Part shown: positions 12,942 to 22,645 of the stretch, piece by piece | How positions within the stretch are numbered: the first letter of the stretch is position 1 | How the letters are laid out: the number at the start of each line of letters is the position of its first letter | Assembly (NCBI GenBank): GCA_036874045.1 | Contig: CM072336.1 | Location: 23,387,501-23,451,500, forward strand | Length of the DNA: 64,000 nt | Source: Cymodocea nodosa | Lineage: Eukaryota > Streptophyta > Magnoliopsida > Alismatales > Cymodoceaceae | Direction of reading: 5' to 3' | The notes under the pieces: generated by a model | The model's database searches: none | Told to the model about the DNA's origin: nothing | Seen by the model: the letters and a program-made list of their open reading frames with translations, nothing else | Position numbers and translations under genes: made by a program

Positions 12942-14354
12942 TTACATATTATCCCTCTCCCACATGGAATACATAATTCTTTCATGCATTACATCATCTA
13001 CTACTTTCCTTTGTTCCATGCTCAAATTAACAGAATAATGTACATTATCTTCTTCGACATTGTTAACAAATTCTTCATTTAATACAACATTTTCTTCCCA
13101 CAATTCATTTGCCAGATCTTGTAATAAGTCTTCTCGATCTGCTCTTCTAATGAAATTATGGACAAGAAAACATGCTAAAACAATTTTAACTTGTGTTTCA
13201 AATGGATATGGCATGTAACCTCGTAAAATTGCAAATCGATGCTTGATCACTCCAAATGTACGTTCTATAACATTTCTCAATTGAGAATGTCTACAATTGA
13301 AATTCTCTACTGCGTTACTTGGAACTCGATTTTGATCATATTCTGATAAATGATATCGTACACCTCGAAATGGAGAAATAAATTCCAGACGATTTGGAAA
13401 TCCTACATCTACCAAATAATACTTATCTGCACAATATACATAACATTTAGCACTTTCTATTATTTACATTTATATAAACAAATAATCTGAATGACAATAG
13501 TGTTGTCATACCAGGTGGTACTTCAAGCCCATGCGGTCGAGAAGTTGCATCTTGTAAAATCATTGCATCTGCAGTTGATCCTTCCCAACTAGCAAGTACA
13601 TACATAATTTCCATGTCAGAATTACAAGCTGCCAATACATTTTGTGTTAATTCTCTTTTTCTATTCCTGTATTTAGTAGTATCTTGTCCATAAATTGTGG
13701 CATTGACATGTGTACCATCGATAGCGCCAATGCAATCCTATATTGAGAACATATAAAAAATGTATTATTAAACATCTATGCAAAATACATTCAATAAAAT
13801 AGATGAATATAATAATATAATTCACATTTTAACTTAAAATATGGGTAGACATTTGGATCATTACGAATTCAGTTTGACGTTGAAGATGAAGGTTTTGTTA
13901 TAAGTATATCATGTAATCTTATTATAGCATTGACAACCTCATTGAAATATGTGCTAATCGTCCAAGTAGATCTCCAAAAACGCTCAGTAGTTACTTCATA
14001 TTGTTGGTTCTGACCAATTGTAACAAGAAAAATTATTAATTTCTCTTCTACAGTTATACCTCGACTATCTTGTATAACTCTTTCTCTTTTAAGCAACTCA
14101 CAAAATTCCATAAAAACAGTTTGACTCATGCAATATATTTTTCGACAATTATATGATTGGTGAGGTATTGATAAATCTAATAATGTCCTAATATATTGTT
14201 CTCCCTCCCTACTATATATTCATTCAGTAGAATTCCTTGTAATATGTATAATAATATGTGCAACTCCTCCACATGCTTGAGTAATTATGTTGCATATTTG
14301 CCTTCGTCTTTGCCTCTGTAATCGTCGTTGAGAACTTTCATCATAGTTGTCCAT
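12942..14354 (-). pseudogene. Harbinger DDE transposase (nuclease), 3 exons, disabled
   Basis: The exons fit as 13833-14354, 13512-13737 and 12942-13426, about 410 codons. Motifs are GAIDGTHV (first catalytic Asp), ASWEGSTADAMIL (second Asp), YYLVDVGFPN, RYHLSEY, and LRNVIERTFGVIKHRF, which holds the likely catalytic Glu. This order matches plant HARBI1-like nucleases. Three lesions are visible: in-frame TGA at 14,217-14,219, a second TGA at about 13,866-13,868, and loss of the exon 1 donor (TT where copy no. 2 has GT). The start at 14,354 was chosen because a basic, Gln/Arg-rich N-terminus follows. It would cut DNA at the TIRs in partnership with the MYB-like ORF. Confidence 0.85.
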
Positions 14355-14429
14355 GTAGAGGAAAACTACATGTAAAAAAACAAATATGTCAAATATAAGC
14401 AAAGAAGGTAATATTCAATAATATCAATA

Positions 14430-14660
14430 ATGTTCAAACATCATAATAACAATAACAAAGTCTAACTACAAATTATTACAACATCACAATAAAATATTTT
14501 TTCAATAACAACATAACTCGAAAACATCATAATAACAACAAAGTCCAACTACAAATTATTATAACATCACAATAAAATATTTTTTCAATAACAACATAAC
14601 TCGCAAACATTATAATAACAATAAAGTCCAACTACAAATTATTACATCACAATAAAAAAG
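14430..14660. repeat. Tandem repeat of about 80 bp between the two Harbinger genes
   Basis: About three copies of a unit containing CATAATAACAACAAAGTCC, ACTACAAATTATTA and CACAATAAAATATTTTTTC are present. The same array, with four copies, occupies the same place in element no. 2 (about 53,690-53,990), so it is part of the transposon and not of the host. Confidence 0.8.
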
Positions 14661-14763
14661 GGGGATAACTATATCCACCCTTAACATCACAATAAAATGT
14701 CAAAATAGAGGTGCATATAACAAAAGGGAAAAAATCTAGAGAATGCATATAACAAATAATAAT

Positions 14764-15726
14764 TCACATTCTCTCAATATGATGTCTTATCCATGTAACT
14801 CGTACAGCATTAGAAGGTAACCCTAAAAAAATAGCTCTTTTCACAAGCTGTTCTAGTAAATCTAGAGACAATATTTTCTCCGCTTCTGTAAGACCCTCAA
14901 GATCCCATATTTGGGAAATAACTTCATCAATTTCTTTCCTGAGTTCTGATTTCTGCCACTTCTCATCATTTTCTACAATCTTTGCCATACTTTTACTCAG
15001 TTCATTCATTGATATAGCAATTGAATGAGATGATTCAGCATGTGGTCGGACTCTTTTCTTTGACTTTCTACCAACAGTTTCACCTGTATAAGGGCTTGGT
15101 GAATGTTCATCGTCTCTACTATTAGGAAGTACCAGAGGAACTTGAGTACTGAATATAGGGAAGGTGTCCACAGGTTCTTCGGGTTCCACATGTTGTGGTG
15201 TTGTGAAATCATGGGGAACGCGACTATTCACTCTAGTTGCCATATTTCCATCAAACACTGTATACAGATCATCATATATTGTGCATGACTTTCCCTAGCA
15301 TGTTTTACATTCTGGATGTTGCTATAAGAAATAAATGAAGAAATTACTTAATATATGAAAGTTCAAAGAAATACATGAATACCGTCAAATAAAATAACAT
15401 ACCTGCACAAATTCATCCCAAATTTCTCGGGGAATGTCAGTATGTCCACGAATGTAGTCCCACCCCCATCCACTTTGTTTGGAAATTTTTGTATAATTCT
15501 TATACATTGTCCTCCATATTTTCATTCTACTTTATACATGTTTTTTCTCAACATTGACATTAGTTTTATCATTGTATTCAGCAATCACTTTTTGCCATGT
15601 CTCAGCTCTGATCTTTCCATCATGTGCTTTTGCATTTTCCTCTCTTATTTCTGATGCTAAGATACCTAAAAAAATTTCATCTTGTCTGATGCTCCAGTTT
15701 ACGTACTTTTTTCTCTTAAAAGTCAT
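14764..15726 (-). pseudogene. Harbinger ORF1: MYB/SANT-like DNA-binding protein
   Basis: Two exons fit: 15403-15726 (108 codons) and 14764-15294 (177 codons, ending in a stop), about 284 residues. The N-terminus (KYVNWSIRQDEIFLGILASE, then ETWQKVIAEYN and WRTMYKNY) is a trihelix/MYB-like domain of the Myb_DNA-bind_3 type. The C-terminal part is Ser-rich, then helical (SMNELSKSMAKIVE, LDLLEQLVKRAIFLGLPSNAVR). In PIF/Harbinger elements this partner binds the termini and imports the nuclease. A TAA at about 15,532-15,534 interrupts exon 1; copy no. 2 is open at that position. A TAG shared by both copies just before exon 2 supports reading it as the splice acceptor. Confidence 0.8.
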
Positions 15727-16483
15727 ATTCCTGTATTATGTACATTAACAAAGCTAGAACAAGTATGAGAATATCATTTTTCCTTTTGCAAGTATATTCA
15801 ATCGTATACATAATTTTCTTACAAGTAAGAGTACATGCATTCACAATAATATAACAATGAACCAATGAAACAATGAATCAACAAATCAATCAAACAATAG
15901 AACAAAACAACAATGACACAAATACTAAAAAGGGAAATCAAATTGGATAACACCTATTATTGGATAGCATTATTGGATAAGAAGGGATGTTAACATGTTA
16001 TACAAGATTATGTAGATAAGTTTAGCAAAGAATGAAGATTGAAATGTGCTTATGAATCATCCAGTTGAAGAATAATATATAAACAGATAGATACGTGCAA
16101 TTCTTCAACCATGTAACTATTATGATCAAATAGGATCTAGAATGCACAAGGACATGAAATATATGCAATACACCACTGCAGCAACATATCAATTTCCATT
16201 GAAAATTTATTGTTGATGATTTTCAGTTAGTAATATCAGAGATCAACCTGATCCTGTTTAAAGTGCAATAATTCCGCAATGCCGTAGCAGGCGGTGACGG
16301 TTCTTCCTCTGCTCCAGGACATTGGTTCCAACCCAACATTTTTAGTTTGGATATTTTCATCTATCTGTTTAGTTTTAGATAATGTAAAACTACAAAATAT
16401 GTTAGGTTATGCAAGGCAATAACATCAAATGAGTAATTAATTCAGAAGGAGATCAGATTACCACAGAGTCATCATACGATATG
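15727..16483. other. Non-coding interior of Harbinger no. 1
   Basis: AT-rich sequence upstream of the MYB-like ORF; its promoter should lie here. A GC-richer patch at about 16,255-16,340 is open on the minus strand for about 30 codons and might be an exon fragment, but no family was recognised. The last five bases (ATATG, 16,479-16,483) are the left copy of the Athila target duplication. Confidence 0.5.
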
Positions 16484-18223
16484 TGTTTGGGTTTTCCCAG
16501 CACTACACTAGAAAAACTTGGATTTGTTACTTCTATTTTTACTTAGTTAATTTATCTTTATGCCTATTCTTTCTTTTAGAAGTAAACAAACAACATTTAA
16601 TACAATTTAGATATTAATTTACCATTGGGCGATTCCACAAATTGTAAATAACATCAATTAAGCTTTTTAATGCTAGTTAACATTGGATTTATCATTAAGC
16701 AATACTAACATTCAGATGATTCAAACAGTCACCATTAAAATCTTTAAGTTTTTTGTACGAACCAATTTCAGTAAATTGTAAAATTAAAACTAACCTAAAA
16801 CAATCATAAAACTGATACAGATAACATTAATCACGATACAACACAAACAATACAACACTCAAATACAACATACAAACAAAGATAAATTGTTTTTGGTATT
16901 TTTGTTTTGAAGTGAACATGGAAATGTGCGAAAGGAGAAATGTAAAGTAATCTCACTTGACAGTAAATACTTTCGACACTACTTGCAATGCGATTACACC
17001 ACTGAAAATTAAACCACTTACAATTCTGTCTCCTCTCCCTATAGAATCGCAAGTCCAGAATTGCAAGATGATCTCCTCTTCAGCATACAGGCATCAACCC
17101 GAAGCCAATGCTAAAAACTTTACGATCTCCTGAAATATGAGTCGGCGCTTGGTGAAAATGTCTTCTCTTCCCGCGACACGATCACTCCTCATAGTGGTTG
17201 TCAGGCACTGTGTTTGGCTCAGAATTGACCCGACATCAAGCAAGTATCCTCACAGACCTCCAATGATTGGTGATTATGGTGGTGATAACGATGGTTGGTG
17301 TGATACTTCGGAGAATCACCGATACTATCTGTAGAAAGCTCGGTGCTCCTCCTTTGTATACATTGGCCGTCCATCGATCACACTTTCTTCTTTTTTTCTT
17401 CTTTTCTTTTATATTTCTTCAGTAGTAACTGCTTCTGCTTAAATGATCGGTTGGATTTCCTTCCTTCAGATCAACGGCGATGCTTCCTTCTCCATGCACG
17501 ATTGAATTCTTACATGATACGTGCAAACGTGGTTTTTCCTTCCAATTGTCTGTTCTTGCAACCGCTACAGTGGCATTTTAGAAAATAATTATAAAATACA
17601 TGCAATAAACAAAATAAGCCGCTAACCTAACGCGTTACCTTAGTGTATATTCATGTAACTCAACGCGTACAGTTATGCTAACTTAACGAGTTATAACTTA
17701 AGTAAATCTACCAGCTCTCGACACGTGTAAGCAGCAGTTTAAACATAAAATAACATTTCGGAGAGTTACAGGTATAACTATCCGATGCTCAAATGCATTT
17801 TTGGATAGTTACAGCTAACTCACCGAAAATTCACTTAAGACATTCATTCTGGTTTCGACACGTGTACATCTAGAAATAATAAAATATTCTCTCTAAACAT
17901 AACTGTTCGGCAATTTAAACATAACTACCTGATACATATTCGGTCTGTTAAACATAATTGTCCGAATTTGTTCGGTATGTTAAACATAACTATCTGAAAT
18001 ATCAGAAAATTCGGATACTTAAGAATTTCACAGCCTGCGACTTACCGACAATTCATAAATGTACTAAATTAACATTAATTCTCCAAAATTAAGCAGATTC
18101 TTTAATTAAAGCATATAACAGTGCAATTATAACATAATGGCTTAATTCTCATATGATAAGCTAAATATTATACAATTAACCATCATTTAACCGTTAATAA
18201 TATGCACTTTTTCATTCTAAACA
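16484..18223 (-). repeat. 3' LTR of the Athila element
   Basis: This is 1,740 bp against 1,999 bp for its partner. The difference is mainly one internal loss: sequence equivalent to about 27,573-27,829 is absent, joining ATTAATTT directly to ACCATTGGGCG. A TATA box (TATAAAA on the minus strand, 17,407-17,413) marks the promoter. U3, at its right, carries two GACACGTGT sites (near 17,718 and 17,857) and palindromes of the CGGATAGTTA type. Confidence 0.93.
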
Positions 18224-18234
18224 CTTCCCCCATA
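18224..18234 (-). other. Polypurine tract of the Athila element
   Basis: Read on the minus strand this is TATGGGGGAAG, directly abutting the 3' LTR. It is the expected primer for plus-strand DNA synthesis. The same tract abuts the LTR at 62,114-62,124 in the plus-oriented relative. Confidence 0.85.
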
Positions 18235-20170
18235 CCTAAATTTTGCTAGTCCTTTAGCAAACAAAGATCTAATTAATTGGTTTTTCAAAAAGTGCTAGAA
18301 TTAATTCTTCTCATTTTGTTTTTTTTCTTCTGTTTAGAATAAACATATATTCTATATGTTTCAGTAATCAACCTGCAAAGATATTTAGAATATATGTAAA
18401 TTACATACAAAGTATATCATCTTCATATAGGTGTTAATTATATTATTGTTTGTTCTTCTTTTCATCATCTGTAATCCTGAATTTTCCAATAAGTTTTCTA
18501 GAAGAAATTTCAACAACATACGAATCAAAGTACAATCCAATTCAATCTGATTCAGACAAGTAGAATAAAGAATTGTATTTCCATTAAACAACTTCAAAAG
18601 TCAATTCCAGATTCATATTTCAGCAATTCTAGATAACAGAAAATATACTCGATTCATAAGATATCTGTATTTCACAAAACACTTGTATCTTTTTAGAACA
18701 TTATATGTTTTTCTTTTTTTTGTACTTTAAAAGTTAATTTGACAAGCTTGAATCATACAAGAGCTTTCTAATGTACCCATGTAACGAGCTTTCAGTCAAC
18801 AATCCCAGATCTGATCAGGATCTTAGGTTGCCAGATTTTCAGAGTCCTTTTTCAGGTCAACAATCCTTACATACCTATCTGCTCAAGTACAAAAGGCTCG
18901 TGATCAAACAAGTCAATAAACTCTCAAAGTTTTTTTTTTTTCTAAAAATAAATGCACACACAAAACAAAGCATTATTCACATACTGTATATGCACGTATT
19001 TCATTAATACAGATGCAGTAAAACACCAATCTCATATAATCCTACTTCTATCATTTACTAAAAATATGAATCCATAACAATAAGTTCATACTTTATCTGT
19101 AGTTTAATAAGATCTACACATAAATCATTCTACAAGTTCAATCAGTCAAAGTAAATGTATCTTTCATCATATGTGTTTCATTTAATCTAGAATTCACATC
19201 TCAGCTACTTCAGGACTTCAAATAATTTTCTGATTAAGCATTAAATATTCTGATTCCATTTTAAAATCGTAAAACTATTAAACTCATGAAATTCAGAAAA
19301 ATTATAATATACTATATCTAGATTTACATAAATAATAAATTCTATAGCATCTTCTGTAGCCTTCTAAATATAACATTCAAGCAGTTTATAAAAATTTTAC
19401 AGTCTCAATTATCGGATAGTTACAGCAAGTTCATAAAAATTTTCAATTTCCTCAAAACTTTGCAGTACCATTTTAATTCCTTTAATTAACAAACTTACAT
19501 GACTGTTACTTTAATTACCTCCCCCCCATACCTACATTTTGCATTGTCCTCAATGTAAAAGATTTGACAATAAGTACAGTAATTGTAGTAGGCATGAATA
19601 AAGTTTTGTTTGATTTAAAATTCAGGATAAGTAATTGGTTACATACCTTGTTCCATTTGTACCTATTTCTGCATATTCCGATTTTTGATTCTAAAAAACT
19701 TTTCATTCCCAAATAAATACAGAATATAAAACAAAATAACATTTAACAGATATTAATAAATCAGTGTCTTGTGTGGAACCCAGGCTTCTATGCCTTTGGT
19801 GGCTCACAAGCAACCTAGTTGGTTTCCCAGAACAAATACCAACAAACTGGATTGATATTTTGTTTTGTTTGTTTTTTTTTTATAAAATGAACATGAAAAA
19901 CTTCAAAATTTCTTTTTTTTTAAAAAAAAATAAATGCAGAATACACATGTGAAACACACAAAATCACAGCTTAAGAACATGATTGAAAAGTAAAAACAAA
20001 TGGAATAAATGTATCAGTCCAAGCAAACTTTTTAGGCATAGTTCTTCTTACTATTAATTCTGTTTTAATGCAGTTCTTGTTCCTTTTTAATTTGTAAACA
20101 TGCAATATATTATAAATTCCAAATACGAGTGTATTACCATTAATGATATGTAATGCAGAAAGGGATCCTT
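18235..20170. other. Athila 3' non-coding region with a second polypurine-like tract
   Basis: No gene is supported. 18,235-19,104 is the stretch kept as the only interior of the plus-oriented relative (61,243-62,124). A second copy of the polypurine neighbourhood occurs at about 19,520-19,555: CCCCCCATACCTACATTTTGC, against CCCCCATACCTAAATTTTGC at 18,226. The element therefore carries two such tracts about 1.3 kb apart. The open frame at 18,771-19,007 has a counterpart at 61,325-61,588, but shows no coding signature. Confidence 0.6.
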
Positions 20171-20177
20171 TTTGGTT

Positions 20178-21137
20178 CTAGGGTAATGTAGCAGTTTCTA
20201 TTTCTACATCTATTTCAATATACTCCTCTTCCCACTTCCATTCATTCATGTCTTCCATAATCCATATTTGAAATTTCATCAGTTCATCCCACCATCTTAT
20301 CAGACATAAAGTAGAATCATCTTCTTCATTATACCACATTCCTATTTGAATTCCATTAAATTCTGCAGATGGTGGTTTAGCTATTTCACTCGGTACAGGT
20401 AAAATTTCTATATAATCATCATAACTGTCTATGCTTACTATGTATAAATCAGATCCATATGCTAATGATATCTCTGTGACTAAATAGATATATCCATCAA
20501 GTATGACATGTGTTTGGTTAATTAATGATTTCTGTCCTAGATATATTATAATGTTTTCATTCCAAGATCTGTTCAGAAAATTATACACACTTAAGCGTAA
20601 ATCTTCACCCCAATTTCCTATAGGTCTCCAATAATATAATTTTTCAGAAATTGCAGAATTTTTTTCAGAAAATATTAAAGCTGACCCACAATTTACAGTT
20701 GGTGCTTCAAATCTAGTAGGTCTTCCTATATTCCATTCTTCTCCTGTTATAGGATTTCTTATCAAAATATCAGGTAATGATAAACTTGCATACCTTGGTC
20801 TCGTCTTGTATATGATTAATCATTCATCTATCCCCATAATATGACTCATTCCTTCTAATGCATTGGGTGGAATTCCAGTAGTTTCTTCCATAGCTAGATA
20901 TTCATGGGTATTTAAACTACGATTAAATGACCTCCATATGAATCCATCTCTAATCTTAGTCATTTTTGCAGCTTGTAGTCCTTGAAAATATTTTTCTTCA
21001 ATACAGTCTTTAATTTCCTTTGATACACAACACAGCCTACACAGATCTTTAGCTGACAAGTTACTTAGTATTTCCCTTAGTGCATCCAACGGTAATTGCA
21101 TTAATTCCATTTGTCGATTCAGTCTGAAGCTTTCCAT
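20178..21137 (-). pseudogene. F-box protein reading frame carried inside the Athila retrotransposon
   Basis: This is one reading frame of 319 codons, broken only by a TGA at 20,820-20,822 (codon 106). Residues about 13-50 (MQLPLDALREILSNLSAKDL, then CRLCCVSKEIKDCIE) are a good F-box, the module that docks on SKP1 in SCF ubiquitin ligases. Residues about 120-319 look like a plant F-box-associated/kelch-type region: RNPITGEEW near 126-135, followed by alternating aromatic, beta-rich segments and an acidic C-terminus. The ATG at 21,137 has a favourable context (A at -3, G at +4). A TATA box sits about 120 bp upstream. It lies between pol and the 3' LTR, same strand as pol, separate from the gag-pol frame. 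TGA could have come from CGA by deamination. Family call is firm; target and function unknown. Confidence 0.8.
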
Positions 21138-21250
21138 TCTATAAATATTTGTTGTCGGATGAAGGTTGAATCAGCTGCTTCTCCTTCCAGTTCCTCTAAC
21201 ACTTTCTCCTTTTTTTAAAAGTGCTGGTAACTCGTAAATAACATTCTGTT

Positions 21251-21263
21251 TTATATATATATT
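21251..21263 (-). promoter_or_regulatory. TATA box upstream of the F-box frame
   Basis: On the minus strand this reads TATATATATAAAAC, 115-125 bp before the F-box ATG and on the same strand. It suggests the F-box unit may have its own promoter and not depend on LTR read-through. In such AT-rich DNA a chance match is possible. Confidence 0.5.
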
Positions 21264-21419
21264 GCGCATCCATAAAGTGAATAAATCTCGTTGCAAGAAC
21301 GTGGCTTGCAACGTGCATCGTGGTTCCTATTTTTATAGGTACGTGTACCACTACTAATTTCAAATTTTGATAACCGCTAAACCGACGAAGTTTCGTTTGT
21401 GGTTAAAAGAATACCGTTC

Positions 21420-22215
21420 TACTTAATCCACGAACTAACCTCGTTGAGTTACAGATTACTCAACAGAACATAGTCAGTTACTATTGCTAACTCCATAGAC
21501 TAACTTCGTTGAGTTACTGTTGAGTTACAAATAACTCAACAGAGTGACCTTATATTATATTACTGACTTCGTGGAGTTACAGTTAACTCAACGGACTTAC
21601 TTCGTTGAGTTAACACTAGGCAACTTCTAAGTTTCACTCTCGTAAGTTTTCTATTATGTTTTTTTTTCTTTGTTTTTCATTCTGCTAACTGTAATAAAGT
21701 TAAATCTATGTCATTAATGCCTCATTTTGATTGAAATACATTTAAATCTGAACATTATATAAAGATTTAACTTGCAAGTCATTTTACGTTATGTAGAATT
21801 TACATTTTACCTTATAACATGCAGAAATTTTTAAGCAGTTATCCTGTCATTCAGCAAATTGTAAATCTGTTACATATTCATAAAGTTCCACAAATTACAT
21901 AATATTCAATAAATTTTCATTCATTTCACATCCAAATACGTATTAAAATTGCATTTGAAAAATTATATCCATTAATATGAATCAATTACATTACAAGTAC
22001 ACCATACAATTTCATATAATTTTACACAAGTAGATGAACAATACAATTTAATCTCTATGCCTAAATTCATCTACTTCCTTCTGGAGTTTTTTTAATTTTA
22101 GGTCTTAGCTACAATACTCCGTTGAGTTACAGTTAACTCAACGGAATAAGCTCGTTGACTAACTCAAGACTTAACGGAGTATGCTCGTTGAGTTAAGCGT
22201 ATCTCAACGGACTCC
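21420..22215. repeat. Cluster of short palindromes of the GTTGAGTTA...TAACTCAAC type
   Basis: Repeated inverted pairs lie at about 21,440-21,625 and 22,115-22,212. The clearest, 22,119-22,144, has perfect 11-bp arms CCGTTGAGTTA and TAACTCAACGG around CAGT. The same palindrome recurs in LTRs (27,703-27,728; 60,930-60,970) and in the relative at 45,196-45,320 and 47,277-47,350. Confidence 0.8.
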
Positions 22216-22267
22216 CCGTACAAGCAAATATAATAATAAAAATATTACAGAGAATAGTTTTCTGTTT

Positions 22268-22520
22268 TTTTACCGGTTTAACCAATACTATGGTGCGGTC
22301 ATACCTAAATATTTTTTTATTTTTCTTTCGGTTGGACCGATACTATGATTCGATAAAACCAATATTTTTTTCTAAAAATTAATATACAATTTTTTTTTGC
22401 CGGTTTAACTGATACTATGCTTCGGTCAGACCTAAATATTTTTTATTTTTCTTTCAGTTAGACCGATACTATGTTTCGGTAAAACCAATATTTTTTTCTG
22501 AAAATTAATATACAATTTTT
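22268..22520. repeat. Tandem repeat of about 125 bp, two copies
   Basis: Two copies contain CCGGTTTAAC, ATACTATG, CGGTCA.ACCTAAATATTTTT, ACCGATACTATG and TTAATATACAAT in the same order, just downstream of the pol stop. A degraded version follows pol in the relative at about 45,350-45,640, so this belongs to the retrotransposon family. Confidence 0.8.
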
Positions 22521-22645
22521 TTTAATGTTCTGGTCATACCGATGGATCCAGTCGGTTGAACCACAACTATTTTTATATTCTATATATATTTTTAATGTTT
22601 TTTTTTTTTAAACATATATATATAAACATAAAAACTGATTTATTA

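Noticed and set aside
15290-15300. TAG in the Harbinger MYB-like ORF taken as a nonsense mutation
   Set aside because: The same TAG occurs in element no. 2 at the same place and fits as the AG acceptor of the intron, restoring the frame.
17137-17334. Open frame on the strand opposite to the LTR promoter, present in all four young LTRs (17,137; 28,345; 60,042-60,329; 63,092-63,388)
   Set aside because: The copies are so similar at DNA level that a shared open frame is expected by descent. It has no domain, and older LTRs at 40,320 and 47,950 do not keep it.
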